Shown here in pieces: positions 22,903 through 34,582 of a stretch of 64,000 bases of DNA. Origin of the DNA: Spinacia oleracea (taxonomy: Eukaryota; Streptophyta; Magnoliopsida; Caryophyllales; Amaranthaceae). The translations under genes were made by a program, and so were the position numbers. The stretch covers positions 132,950,385 to 133,014,384 of the forward strand of contig NC_079487.1 of assembly GCF_020520425.1 (NCBI RefSeq). Direction: 5' to 3'. Below the pieces are notes generated by a model. The model was not told where the DNA came from and did no database searches. It saw only the letters and a list, made by a program, of their open reading frames with translations. Each line of letters begins with the position of its first letter. Position 1 is the stretch's first letter.

Positions 22903-25900
22903 ATGCCTTCTGGAAATGAGGATTCTGCTAATTCACACAGAAACAATGCTAATCTTCCACCAAATCAAGATCCTTCTAGCATATATTACATACATCCTTC
23001 TGATGCAAACTCAGTTCAGCTTGTTTCCTTCAAGTTCAATGGTGCAGAAGGTTTCACTAGCTGGAAGAGATCGATGATATTGGCTTTGTCAGCAAAGAAT
23101 AAGATTGGATTTGTTGATGGCAGCATTATGAAGCCTGATCCTGGTACAGTTGAGTACAAAGCTTGGGAGAGATGCAACGATCTGGTATGTTCTTTGATCT
23201 TAGGCAATCTGAATGAGGTGGTTGCTAAGAGTGTAATGTTTCTGAAAACTGCTAGAGACATCTGGATTGATTTAGAGGATAGATTTGGATTCACATCTCT
23301 GGCTCAGGTTTATTCTCTTGAACAAAAGTTAGCTGAAATAACACAAGGAAACAAATCTGTATCTGAATTTTTCACTGAAGTTAAATCTGTTTGGGATGCA
23401 ATTGAAGAAGCACATCCTATGCCTTATTGCACATGCAATAATTGTACCTGTAATGTTACTAGGAAGTTTTTTCAGAGGCAGCAAGAAAAAATGGTGATGC
23501 AGTTTATGATGAAGTTAAATGAGCAATTTGCTACAATTAGGGGTAATGTGTTGATGATGCCAGCATTACCTAAAGTCTCAGAGGCATACAGACTTTTTGC
23601 TCAAGAGGAGAGACACAAAGAAGTATCACAAGCTAGCACTCAAGCAGAAACATTGGCTTTTGCAGCTGAGAAAAGAAGATTCAGTGGAGAACATTGGAAC
23701 AACAACAACAAAACTTACAAAACTCAGCAATCTGACTTTCATTCTGGTTATCAGAAGACAGGAGTTACTAACAGATATGGCAGACCTGGATCTAACTACT
23801 TTTGCACTCATTGTCAAACACAAGGGCACAGTGTGGACAGATGCTTTAAGCTTCATGGATATCCACCTGGTTTCAAGAATTTCAAAGAAAACAAAGTAGC
23901 TGCACTATCACATGAAGATAATTCTGGTGAGAATGTCTTACTTGGACATCACAGTGAAGTTAATCCAACAATCACTATGGAGCAATACCAACAGTTGATG
24001 GATCTTTTGGCCAAACAACAAAACAATGCTGCTGCTGCTACAACTCCTAATCTAGCCATGATGGCAGGTAATCTCTGTCTGTTATCTCATTCTAATACTA
24101 GGTGGCTCCTAGATAGTGGTGCTTCTGACCATTTTTGTCATGATCTATCTCAATTTACTGACTATAAGCCTATTGACAAGTCCAACACCTTTATTACATT
24201 ACCTGATGGGAGTAAAGTTGTTGTTAACAATATTGGTTCTGTGATGATAAATGGAGATATAACACTGACCAATGTGCTGCATGTACCAGAATTCAAGTAT
24301 AACTTGATATCTGTACATAAACTCTGTCAGGACTTGGGTTGTGAAATTCATTTTACTCACAACAGATGTTTTGTTTACTGTCAGCAAGGGAAGCTGATTC
24401 CTCTTGGTGAGGTGCAATCTGGTCTATACAATTTGGCAGAATCTAGGGTGGAAGGAGCTCACTCTGTGCAGACACACAACTGTAGTATAGCTTGTTCATC
24501 TACAGTGGATAATGCAAAACTCTGGCATCTAAGGCTAGGACATTTACCTTTCAATAAATTGAAGTACATAGATCCTAGCTATGAAATTGGTGATTGTATG
24601 CAAAACACTATTTGTCAAGTATGCCCTGCAGCAAAACAAACTAGACTTAGTTTTCCTCACAGTGAGATTAAGTCTGTTAATCCTTTTGATTTGATACATT
24701 TGGATGTGTGGGGACCTCATTCTGTAAACACTCCATCTGGTTGCAATCAGTTTTTGACTATAGTGGATGATTACACCAGGTTTACTTGGATACACTTTCT
24801 GAAACACAAAAGTGACTGTGTTGCTATCATTGAAAATTTCTTACATATGGTACAAACTCAGTTTGGTGTCATGGTTAAGTGTGTTAGATCTGATAATGCT
24901 AAGGAATTGTGTGAAGGTGATATGAAGAAATTATATTTGAAACTTGGAATCTTAATTCAAACCAGCTGTAGTCATACACCTCAGCAAAATGGAGTTGTAG
25001 AAAGGAAACATAAACATCTGTTAGAAACAGCTAGGGCATTGTATGTTCAGTCCAAAGTTCCACAGAAGTTTTGGGGTGAATGTGTTCTTTGTGCAGCCTA
25101 TTTGATTAACAGAATGCCACTCCAATCAATAGGCTTTGAATCACCATATTTCAGAATGTACAAACAGACTCCAAGTCTTAAACACTTGAGAACTTTTGGT
25201 TGTCTCTGCTATGTGTCTACTACAAAGGTTGGTAGATCAAAAATGGACAACAGAGCCACACCTTGTGTGTTTTTGGGGTATTCAACCACTCAAAATGGAT
25301 ACAAAGTGCTGGAAATTGATACACACAAATTCTTTGTATCCAGAGATATTCATTTCCATGAAAAACATTTCCCATTTCATCTCTACCATAAACACAACTC
25401 TTCCCTTACTCCATACACCAGTGCCATTTATCTACCAACTCTCCTTTCATCTGATGTTTTTGATACACCAGATTTCTCCACCCTTGCAACCACATTCCCA
25501 CCTCACACCTTGGAAACATCTGATCATACAAACACAAACTTCTCACCTGACCTCACAAATACAATTCTTTCTCCATTACATTCTTCACCCTCAGATTCCA
25601 TTTCCTCTTCTCCTTTACAGACTAATCCCAATTCCACTCCTAACTTTCCTCAATCCCATTCTGAAACCATTTCTCATTCTGAACATGCTCATGTTGCACC
25701 ATCCATTCTCCCAACAAGACAATCAAGCAGATCACACAAAAAACCAGGGTATTTAGATGCATATGAATGTTTCTCTGCATACACTGATAAAGATGATCTC
25801 ATCCCAATCACAAAACACTGGTGCAATCTAGTATCTTATGTGACTTTCCCTGATGAGTTTCAAGCTTTTTTGTCTCAATCATGTGACATTACTGAACCTA

Positions 25901-27420
25901 CAACATATACAGAAGCTGCTCAACAACCTTTGTGGGTTGAAGCAATGAAGAAAGAACTGGAGGCACTAGATAAAAACTATACTTGGGAGTTGGTGGAACT
26001 ACCTCAAGGAAAGAAGGCAATAGGATGCAAGTGGGTCTTTAAAGTCAAACTGAAATCAACAGGAGCACTAGAAAGATGCAAAGCCAGACTAGTGGCCAAA
26101 GGCTTCAATCAGAGATATGGCATTGACTATGAAGAGACATTCAGCCCAGTTGTGAAAATGAGTACTATAAGGTGCTTAATTGCTGTTGCTGCCAGTAAGA
26201 ATTGGCCATTATTTCAGCTAGATGTGAACAATGCATTCTTGCATGGTGATCTAAAAGAGGAAGTATATATGCAAGTTCCAGAAGGCATCCCTAATCCTAC
26301 CAAGAAAGTATGCAGATTAATCAAATCTATCTATGGTTTGAAGCAAGCTTCAAGACAGTGGCATGAGAAGTTGATGCATGCTTTGGAAACACAGGGATTC
26401 ATTCAATCTAAACATGATTACAGTTTGTTTATCAACAAGCAAGATGGTCACATTAATATAGCAGCTGTGTATGTAGATGATGTTATTCTCACAGGAACAG
26501 ACACTGCTAAACTTCATGACTTGAAAGCTTATTTACATTCAGAATTCAGCATCAAGGATCTAGGGCAACTTCACTACTTCCTTGGTTTGGAAGTTGGATA
26601 CACTTCAGAAGGAATCATTTTGAGTCAGAAGAAATTCACTAAAGATTTGATTGACAATTGTGGTTTTGACACTTCAAAGAGATCAATCACTCCATTGCCT
26701 GTCAACATTAAGTTATCAAACACAGATGGTGCACTTTACTCTGATATTGAGAAATACAGGTCACTAATTGGGAAGTTGAATTTCCTAACTCACACCAGAC
26801 CTGATCTGTCCTATGCAGTTCAAACACTGAGTCAGTTTCTGCACAGTCCAAGAGAACCTCATGTTATGGCACTTCATCATACTCTAAGGTATCTAGCTCA
26901 CACAGCAGGACAAGGGATATTGTTAAAGGCAGCTGATACCATCAGTTTACAGGCCTTTTCTGATTCAGATTGGGCATCTTGCCCAGATTCTAGGAGGTCT
27001 ATCACAGGGTATATCCTATTACTTGGTGGTTCACCAGTTTCTTGGAAGTCTAAAAAGCAAGGCACAGTTTCTAAATCTTCTGCAGAAGCAGAATATAGGG
27101 CAATGGCAGCAGCAGCTTCTGAAGTTACTTGGCTTGTAAGCTTATTGGAAGATTTGGGAGTGCACAATCTAAAGCCAGTAACATTGCATTGTGATAATCA
27201 ATCAGCTTTGCACATAGCCAGAAATCCAGTGTTCCATGAAAGAACAAAGCATATAGAAATCGATTGTCACTTTACTAGAGATAAAGTGCTGGAAGGATTA
27301 CTTCACTTATCTTACTTACCTACACAGCAGCAATTGGCAGACATCTTTACTAAACCTCTCTCTTCTACACAATTTCAGACATTACTGTCCAAGATTGGAG
27401 CTTGTGGTGCTCAATCTTGA
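22903..27420 (+). CDS. copia Gag-Pol polyprotein (about 1505 aa)
   Basis: A single long frame whose parts are in the usual copia order. Gag starts at about residue 45 (GFTSWKRSMILALSAKN). A CCHC zinc knuckle (CTHCQTQGHSVDRC) is at about 300 and a protease motif (LLDSGASDH) at about 403. Integrase covers about 540-800 (HLRLGH zinc region, DVWGPH, SDNAKEL, QNGVVERKHKH). Reverse transcriptase covers about 1010-1260 with YVDDVIL. RNase H lies at about 1350-1500 (DSDWASCPDSRR, DNQSALHIA, LADIFTKPL). It functions in copying and integrating the element, not in host biology. The ATG at 22903 is taken as the start; it follows the leader after the primer site. The frame appears whole. Confidence 0.95.
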   Translation: MPSGNEDSANSHRNNANLPPNQDPSSIYYIHPSDANSVQLVSFKFNGAEGFTSWKRSMILALSAKNKIGFVDGSIMKPDPGTVEYKAWERCNDLVCSLILGNLNEVVAKSVMFLKTARDIWIDLEDRFGFTSLAQVYSLEQKLAEITQGNKSVSEFFTEVKSVWDAIEEAHPMPYCTCNNCTCNVTRKFFQRQQEKMVMQFMMKLNEQFATIRGNVLMMPALPKVSEAYRLFAQEERHKEVSQASTQAETLAFAAEKRRFSGEHWNNNNKTYKTQQSDFHSGYQKTGVTNRYGRPGSNYFCTHCQTQGHSVDRCFKLHGYPPGFKNFKENKVAALSHEDNSGENVLLGHHSEVNPTITMEQYQQLMDLLAKQQNNAAAATTPNLAMMAGNLCLLSHSNTRWLLDSGASDHFCHDLSQFTDYKPIDKSNTFITLPDGSKVVVNNIGSVMINGDITLTNVLHVPEFKYNLISVHKLCQDLGCEIHFTHNRCFVYCQQGKLIPLGEVQSGLYNLAESRVEGAHSVQTHNCSIACSSTVDNAKLWHLRLGHLPFNKLKYIDPSYEIGDCMQNTICQVCPAAKQTRLSFPHSEIKSVNPFDLIHLDVWGPHSVNTPSGCNQFLTIVDDYTRFTWIHFLKHKSDCVAIIENFLHMVQTQFGVMVKCVRSDNAKELCEGDMKKLYLKLGILIQTSCSHTPQQNGVVERKHKHLLETARALYVQSKVPQKFWGECVLCAAYLINRMPLQSIGFESPYFRMYKQTPSLKHLRTFGCLCYVSTTKVGRSKMDNRATPCVFLGYSTTQNGYKVLEIDTHKFFVSRDIHFHEKHFPFHLYHKHNSSLTPYTSAIYLPTLLSSDVFDTPDFSTLATTFPPHTLETSDHTNTNFSPDLTNTILSPLHSSPSDSISSSPLQTNPNSTPNFPQSHSETISHSEHAHVAPSILPTRQSSRSHKKPGYLDAYECFSAYTDKDDLIPITKHWCNLVSYVTFPDEFQAFLSQSCDITEPTTYTEAAQQPLWVEAMKKELEALDKNYTWELVELPQGKKAIGCKWVFKVKLKSTGALERCKARLVAKGFNQRYGIDYEETFSPVVKMSTIRCLIAVAASKNWPLFQLDVNNAFLHGDLKEEVYMQVPEGIPNPTKKVCRLIKSIYGLKQASRQWHEKLMHALETQGFIQSKHDYSLFINKQDGHINIAAVYVDDVILTGTDTAKLHDLKAYLHSEFSIKDLGQLHYFLGLEVGYTSEGIILSQKKFTKDLIDNCGFDTSKRSITPLPVNIKLSNTDGALYSDIEKYRSLIGKLNFLTHTRPDLSYAVQTLSQFLHSPREPHVMALHHTLRYLAHTAGQGILLKAADTISLQAFSDSDWASCPDSRRSITGYILLLGGSPVSWKSKKQGTVSKSSAEAEYRAMAAAASEVTWLVSLLEDLGVHNLKPVTLHCDNQSALHIARNPVFHERTKHIEIDCHFTRDKVLEGLLHLSYLPTQQQLADIFTKPLSSTQFQTLLSKIGACGAQS

Positions 27421-27427
27421 GGGGGGA
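27418..27427 (+). other. Polypurine tract of the copia element
   Basis: GAGGGGGGA directly before the right LTR. It overlaps the end of the gag-pol frame. Confidence 0.8.
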
Positions 27428-27685
27428 TGTTAGTTATAGCTTTAGCTTTCACGATTGCATAATGTGATGCTGCTGTGATGCTGCTTTCATGCACACATTC
27501 TGTTATTCTCCTCTCCTAGTTTTTAGGAGTTAGTTATAACAACTTATAGAATAATCTAGAAGCTCTCATTACTATTTATATCCTACTTTGCTGTAATAAT
27601 CAGTTAATAAGTTTTGCAATAATAAGAAATACACTGCTTCTCTCTTTTCTTCGTTTTCTCTCAAATCTCAGTTCATATTTTGTCA
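27428..27685 (+). repeat. 3' LTR of the copia element
   Basis: 258 bp, TGTTAG to TTGTCA, matching the left LTR at every position I compared. Confidence 0.95.
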
Positions 27686-27693
27686 GGTGCACG

Positions 27694-29454
27694 TAGAGCT
27701 GGCAATGGGTCGGGTTGGGTCGAAATCAGGTCGACCTGTTTATAAACGGGTTGAGATTTCCCCAACCTGAACCCAACCTGTTTAGTTAAACGGGTTGAAA
27801 ATTTCAACCCAACCCAACCTGGAAATAAACGGGTCAACCTGTTTTCGACCTGCTTACCTGTTTACTTAATTTTTTTTTTGTAAACAATCTGATAACTTAA
27901 TAACATGTTTTTCAATCTTCTAAATAATAAGTCGTAAATTGGCAAAATTTGCCATTAATTAATATCCTGCCACAAGTCATAAGGCTTAATACATCACCAA
28001 ATCAGAAATAAAAGTTTAATACGTGACCCAATCCAACATAAAACTAAAATTCAAATAAGTTACAAAGCTAATAAATTGTTCAAATTAAGCTAGTTTAATA
28101 TGAATCAAACTTTGTTGAAATCTTGAGTTCCTGGTGAAGCCTTCCATTGCTGTAAAAAAAACCAAACATAAATAAGAAACTGTTACTTACAACATTTTAA
28201 TTCAAATGGCAATACATTACGAGAAACACAAAACAATATTTTAAATTTCAAGAGTTTAGTAATGGAAGTCATGATTTAGAGAGTCATTTTAACAATCTGA
28301 ATTTTTAACCTTCACATGTTCAACTACAACAAACTGTTTTTGAGCACATAATTTGGTGGTAAATACACGAAAATGCTCAACTTTAAGCTGGTCATTCAGA
28401 AATGAAATTCATGTTTTCACTGACTTAAAACATAATGTTCAGTTCTGTTCATTATTTGTGAGATCGAATAATCATCATCATCACTAAAACATCGAAAACC
28501 CTAAAAAAAATTAATGACCAGCTAAATTTAGTCTAATTAAAAAATTAATCATCATCGTCGGTTTTGTTAAATTTACTCTAATTAAAAAAATTATTCTCAA
28601 ACAAAAACCCTAAAAAATCAAAAAACCCTAGAAAAATTGATTTGATTCTGAAACTCGACAAATCACAATGGAATACGGGCACTTCTTAGTACTTATATAA
28701 GATCTAACCCTAATCATCATCATCATCATGGTTCTAATTCCTAATCGTAATTGGAGTCAAACTCATGTACTATGTTATCACCAATTCACCAAGACAAACA
28801 AAACCCATCTTAACAACAAATAGAAACAACAAAACAAAAATAAATTATGACCACACAAAAAAATTGAATGAAAGTTTTCAAAACACATACTTGATACTTG
28901 GATGTTGAATCAGAGTGAGTGATCGACTAGCGTTGCGTTGAGCCGGAGACCGACGATCGGCGCGGTGGTGAGTGGAGATCAATGAGAGGCGCCGCTTGAG
29001 AGATTAGGGTTTCAGTTTAGAGAGAATGAGATAGACTGAGAGAGAGAGAGTGAGAGAGAGACTGAGTGTTTGAGTGAGAGAATGAGAGGCGTGAGATATG
29101 CTAGGGTTTTCTTCATATGATATTAGAGAATAAGACTTAAAAGCTAAAGCCCAAAAAAAAAGCCCAGAAATAATTAAAGTTTTTTAGTGATTTTTTTTTT
29201 AAAACATTTAAGCGGGTTGTGGGTTGGGTTAGCGGGTTGACGGGTTGGCGGGTTGACCTGTGACCCAATAATTAAACGGGTTAGACGGGTTGCTTTCGGG
29301 TTGAAGTTTTCAACCTGACCCAACCCATTTATTAAACGGGTTGGGTTGGGTTGACCTGTTTAGCTAAACGGGTTGGAAAATCTTGACCCAACCCATTAAT
29401 AACGGGTTGGGTTCGGGTCGGGTTGATGGGTTGGGTCAGCTTTTGCCAGCTCTA
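27694..29454. mobile_element. hAT-like non-autonomous transposon (1761 bp)
   Basis: The left end is TAGAGCTGGCAATGGGTC; the right end reversed is TAGAGCTGGCAAAAGCTGAC. The target duplication GGTGCACG is perfect at 27686-27693 and 29455-29462. Both subterminal regions are arrays of AACGGGTTG / CAACCCAACC words. The core (27900-29160) is AT-rich. Near its right side, read on the minus strand, is a leader-like stretch (AAACCCTAATCTCTC, GCGCCGATCGTCGGTCTCC) that could be the 5' leader of a lost transposase gene. No transposase frame is left. The left duplication starts at the first base after the copia LTR. Confidence 0.9.
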
Positions 29455-29462
29455 GGTGCACG

Positions 29463-30720
29463 GTGTACCCACAACATGACACACTCAATAACTTAAAACC
29501 ATATTTTGAGATATAAGATTAATTTTTTAGCAGCCAAATCAGCAAATACATAACACAGAATTGCGGAGTACTCCGTAATTCGTGGCACGAAAGTACGAAA
29601 CACTCTACAACACCTTTTATTTCTTTAGTACTGATACTAGCTTGTTATTAACTGAACACAACATATGTCAACTACTTTAATTGGTTAAATTAGGGGAGAT
29701 ACTCGTTATATGCATTTGAATCCTAAATAAATCGTGTTTTTTCTTTGTGGACTCTATCCAATCTCCCCCGCACACATGCATGCGCACATACACCTTGCAC
29801 TCATATATATTATATAAGGTACTTCGCATAATACTAATAAAATGCCCCTATGGAAGAATGTCAAAGGGAATACAATTAGATATAGTATATATATGGATAA
29901 TTGGATATGCTACATTATGGCAATGTAGTTAGTGCTAACTGAATTGTAAAGCAATCGGACACTATATTATACGTAGTAGATATTGAAGAGAATAAATGAT
30001 ATACGAAGTACCTTTTGTTTATTATTTCATTTCATAAAATTATTAGAAATTAGTCAAATTATTGAATATTTGACCACTTTTTGAGATTTGGCAATAATGT
30101 GCTTTGATAAGTCAAAATATTACAAAATGCTCCTTCATAAACTAGAGAGATTGGATAACTTATTCAATTTTGGATATAAGAAGTAGATTATCATGAGTTA
30201 GAGTGCATTTTGTTTACCTTATTTCAGAAAAAAAAAAAACAAAAACAAATAAACACAAGTTCAGATAAATAAAGAGTACCCCAGTATAGTTTACAACTAA
30301 ACTAAGTTGTGATCAGTTCAAATAAATATAACACACTTATTTTTATTTTTATTTTTTCAAATTGTCAAAGTTGATCAATACGGTCTATTCGAAGAAATTC
30401 CAAGTTTATCATTTTAGTAACCTTATCATATCTACACTTATAAACTTAAACTTATCTAAACGTACTTATCTAAATTAATACTTGTTTTTCTTAGAGTCTT
30501 ATACAGACTTACTAACTTATATTCGGGTATTTATTTTCTTCTGAAATAAGAGAAAAATAAGGTGAATAGAACACACCGAACAACATCTAACGCGTAATGG
30601 AGATGAGGGGCAGTGTATAATGGTGGTCTGGTCGTTGTGGGAAGCCCAAGTCACTCATTTTCACTCGATCGTAAAGTCACAATAATCTGGCAGATAAGTA
30701 CAAGTCAGTATACTAGCAAC
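29463..30720. other. Intergenic, no gene recognised
   Basis: AT-rich. 30375-30575 contains AACTTAAACTTATCTAAACG and a reverse-type end GTGAATAGAACACACC. These resemble a very diverged member of the GTTCTATTCGACT MITE family. Nothing else supports a feature. Confidence 0.35.
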
Positions 30721-30731
30721 AAGAATACTCC

Positions 30732-30924
30732 ACCAATTGAGGTTGGCATGAGTGGTTAAGGGTCTCTTGCTCCTTAACCAAGGTCTCGGGTTCGAGCCTT
30801 GGGAATGGAAAAAATCTCAACTGGGAGGGATGCTGCCCATCGAGGTACCCATGCAAACTCCCACGGGAGATTACCTCGCCGAAAGCGGTGGGAACTCCTC
30901 GTAGTAGAACCAAAAAAAAAAAAA
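30732..30924 (+). mobile_element. tRNA-derived SINE (GGTTGGCATGAGTGGTTAAGG family)
   Basis: Box A in GGTTGGCATGAGTGGTTAAG, box B in TCGGGTTCGAGCC, body CTGGGAGGGATGCTGCCC and GGTGGGAACTCCTC, A-tail of about 15. AAGAATACTCC is repeated exactly at 30721-30731 and 30925-30935 as the target duplication. A different family from the SINEs at 12791 and 11871. Confidence 0.9.
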
Positions 30925-30935
30925 AAGAATACTCC

Positions 30936-31975
30936 GTATCACTTTCCGATTTCAAACCATGAAACCATATTTTTGTATCATTATTCATACGGAGCACTTC
31001 ATCAGATCCCGATCGATTTACGTCCAACATGACTGCGTTCTATTTATTTATTTAATTTTTTTATTTTTATTTTTTTTTGAAGTTTATTACTAGTCCATAT
31101 TGATTTATTTTTAAAAAATCTCACACTTTTCGTGTTTTCTTAGAAAATACCCGGCCTAAGTTGAACGTATATAATTGACCCTAGCTAGAAAGGAAAGGAC
31201 TCAAAGGAGTAAATAATTTGAGAGTCTAAGAAAGAAAATTGAGGTAAACTATAATTTGAGGTGAACGAAATACCTTAGTTTTGGAAGTGGGGTTTTAAAT
31301 GCGAATTTAAGTACATTGAGAGAGTCTTGTTTTTAAAAGTAATTTTCAATCCTTCTTTTTGTTTAGAATCTTGTTATTAAAATTTATATTGAGAGACTTT
31401 GTTTTCTGGAAAAATATTGAAAAGTTTTTAGTTATCAAAGTTAATTTAACCCTTAAAAACAACAAAATTCAACACTTTGGGCCTCTTTTTCAAAATTACT
31501 GTAACTTGGAAATTGGATACCAAAAGGATAGAAAGTGGGAACTATTTTAACCTACCATCAAATAGTCCACGGCCACAATAATTTCTACTTTTTCTTGACT
31601 TATAATCCCAATTTGGGAATTAGGTAATGGACTAATGGGTACGTTTTATCCGTTTGATTTTTTTCTGGTATAAATTTGATTTTTTAACATGCTATTTATG
31701 AACTTTTTTGAAGTTAATGTAGTTGTGAATTGAATTTGATTTTTTTTTTTAATTCGTAAATCATATAAACTATATGAATGACATTCCCTAAGTGTACTTA
31801 CTTTATAAAATCAAATACACATACTATGAAATATACTTCCATTTTTATTATCCCATCTTTCATGAACATCTGAATTGTACTTACTATATTTTATTGTACC
31901 TAATTGGAACTATTGTACTTTATCAGACCTAATTACAAAAGAGTAAACTTGAAAGAGTATAATTATTGGATGTGA
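30936..31975. other. Intergenic, no gene recognised
   Basis: AT-rich, with long T-runs near 31050 and 31740. The short frames have no recognisable domain. Confidence 0.4.
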
Positions 31976-31976
31976 T

Positions 31977-32176
31977 TTTTTTTGGTGTTAGCAACCGGTT
32001 CACCCTTAGGGCTAATTCGGATTCGGGACGAGTTCTGGGTGGTTAGGTTTCAGTCCCCTCCCAATTGTTGTTGTGGGGGATCGAACACGGGTTCTCCTTA
32101 CCAAGTTCTGCCCCAATCACCACTGAACCAACAAGCAATTGGGTGGTTAGGTTCCAGTCCCCTCCCAATTGTTGTT
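31977..32176 (-). mobile_element. tRNA-derived SINE (TTGGTTCAGTGGTGATT family), copy 3 with partial repeat
   Basis: Minus-strand copy of the family at 12791: poly(A) at the left (T-run 31977-31985), box B reversed in GGGGGATCGAACACG, box A reversed in CAATCACCACTGAACC. To its right (32140-32176) a second partial body segment GTGGTTAGGTTCCAGTCCCC repeats 32038-32077 with one or two differences. TGTGATT occurs at both outer edges. The extra segment looks like a template switch or a nested partial copy. Confidence 0.8.
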
Positions 32177-34582
32177 GTGATTGAAACTTATTGAAATGGA
32201 TTATGGCCCTGTGTTGGTAATAACTTCTCATTGTTTTTTTTTATTTGGTCAAACAACCAAGAATTATGTTCAGTTACTAGGGTTTTCTAGGCGGATGAAA
32301 AGATGACTTTTAAGCCAAAATGAAAATTCTTTTTGGAGTAGCTTTTGGTTTTCTAACATCAACAAATGATTTTATCAAACATGTTTTTAAACAAATAAGA
32401 ACTCAAACAAACAAAAAAAAAAACTAATACAAGACGCCGGTCAAACCAACCAAGTGAACCACCCGACAACCAACATCCAATTGCAAACTAAGCCTATAAC
32501 TTATATGCACTTATTAGCCTAATATTTATGACTTTAAGACAAAGAGAATGCGCCCTAAATGAAAACAAGGAGTATGAATGTATGATCGATTAAAAACCAC
32601 TTCAAAACTTTATTGGGTTACATTTTAGCACAATGACAAAGTGAAGCCTATAACAGACACAAAAACGAGATAATGTCAAAGGTTTATGACACAATGAATT
32701 CACCTAAGATATTCTAGTATTAAGATTATTCGACCCGTTTATATTCGACACGGAACACGAACCCAAATAAAATTACAAAACCTGAGTCGACACATTTGCC
32801 AAAACCCCCTCCAAACCTTTGCTGGATTGCATTTTTAGCACAGTGACAAAGTGAGGCCCATGGTGGAAGAAAGAAAAGACGTAAAGGGGGGGGGGGGGGA
32901 AAGAAAACTCAAAAAACAAAATAATTTGGCACCAAAAACCAACAAATCCGATAGACAACTCAAGCACGTGACCTGCCAAAATACTTTTTCTGCCAATATT
33001 TTCTTTTTATAAAAAGGTATACTAATTATTTATCATTAATCTAATTTTAATTTATGTTAGCAGACATCCAATTGTTCTCTCCCTGATAATATTCTGATCA
33101 AAATCCCATACATACCCCCCTCAATCCAATCACCCTACTTTATTGTTTTTTTCTCCTCAAACTTTATTTAACACTAATTATTCTCTTGTACTAGTAAAAG
33201 TAATAATCATACACTCTCTAATATAATATGCTTAACTTACTTTTAATGGAACATAGTTGGCTCTTCTTGGAGTTCTATCTCAAAATTGTGAATATTTATA
33301 ATTATAATATATATTTCAAATCGGATATGCGGTCGGTTATATAAAGATCTAAAACAACAATTGATTCAGTCATACGTGATACGAGTAATAATTTATATAT
33401 AAAAAATGTGTTATTGTATAACACAAAAGATGTTATTAGGTTAATTGGAAATCTTACAACATACATTTTCATAATATCAAAGATTTATAAATTAAAAAAC
33501 TATTAAAGATATTAATAGTCAAAGATGTTAGACATGTTGAAAATGAAATGAAAAAAGAATAAAGTGTTACACATAACCTTATGCGCGATAATAGTCTAAA
33601 TACGAAGTACAAATATCAATTGACAAATACAGAGTAACTACATTTGATTTCTATTCATCCTAACTTTATTAATCTAAAATTTACTCGAATTTATCTGAAC
33701 TTAAATTTCTTTAAATATAGAGTAAGTGAAACTAAGATGAACGAGAATATCATTTTTAACAACAGTAGTCGAATTTCCCTCACTTTTTATAAACACATGT
33801 CCCCCTCATTTTGGCAGTATGTTTGTGGGTTTTGCCTGTTTGGTTGTTTCTGCAAAATCAGTGGAAGGCCACACTGACTTTGATCCTATTTCGTTAGCTT
33901 TCAGAGGAGAGAGAAAGAGAGAAGAAGAAGATAATGGTGGTATGAATTGGGAATCACTGGGATTGAAACAAGGCACAAAGCTAAACCCCAAACTACACAA
34001 CTTCACATGGAATTTTGTGGGGATCAGTTACTACTAATTGTTTTTGGATAGCAAAGTACTCACACAAATATCATAATTTTCATTTTATTTTCCAAAATTT
34101 CAATTTTTTCGGGGTTTCCCAGATCTCTAGGATCTCAGAATTTCAGAGTGTTTTTTCTTGTTCCTCTCAAATAATTCTTGCTCATCCTCTTTGTTGTGTT
34201 TTGTTGAGTTTTCCCTTCTTCCTTCTTTCCGACTCTTTTACAGTGAGAATTGCTTGAAGCAGTGAGTTTTAAGCATCTGGGTATTCTTCATTCTGCAGTA
34301 AAAGCTCAATTTTTTGTTCTAAAAAGGGTAAAAGTCACATCGTTTCTCTCTCTGAGTTCTTTCTTTTCATGGCAATGATGGTGGATTTTCTAGGATTCTC
34401 ATTTTAAGGCCACCTTTTTTGTGGGGGTTAAAAAAGTAGGCTCTGGATAAGTCCTAAAATTCCATTTTTTCAGGAAAGTGAATTTCAAAAATTGTCAGAA
34501 AATGTCAAAAGAATGAAAATTTGGTAAGTGGGTTTATGCATATTTGAAGCCTGCTGGATGATTTGAAGCAAGAACATTGATA
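32177..34582. other. Intergenic and 5' side of the NIK-like gene
   Basis: No separate gene. 32603-32660 and 32812-32870 are imperfect direct copies (TTTTAGCACAATGACAAAGT / TTTTAGCACAGTGACAAAGT). 32725-32770 holds CGACCCGTTTATATTCGACA, like hAT interiors. 32886-32899 is a run of 14 G. 33780-34580 is probably promoter and 5' UTR of the receptor kinase, with pyrimidine-rich leader sequence from about 34110. Confidence 0.4.

Larger units (their letters stand above)
22441..27685 (+). mobile_element. Ty1/copia LTR retrotransposon, looks whole
   Basis: A 5.2-kb element: 258-bp LTRs at 22441-22698 and 27428-27685, a primer-binding site directly after the left LTR, one gag-pol frame (22903-27420) and a purine-rich tract before the right LTR. 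The LTRs look identical by eye, so insertion was recent; on usual plant rates this means well under a million years. GGTG lies just outside both LTRs and is probably the core of the target duplication. Family Pseudoviridae/copia; I could not assign the lineage (Ale- and Ivana-type were considered). A hAT-like element abuts its right side. Confidence 0.95.

Noticed and set aside
25196-25756. 186-codon frame in another frame of the copia element
   Set aside because: It overlaps gag-pol in the spacer before reverse transcriptase and is low-complexity; a shadow frame.
30713-31032. Overlapping frames on both strands near 30.8 kb
   Set aside because: They lie across a SINE and its flanks; no protein family recognised.
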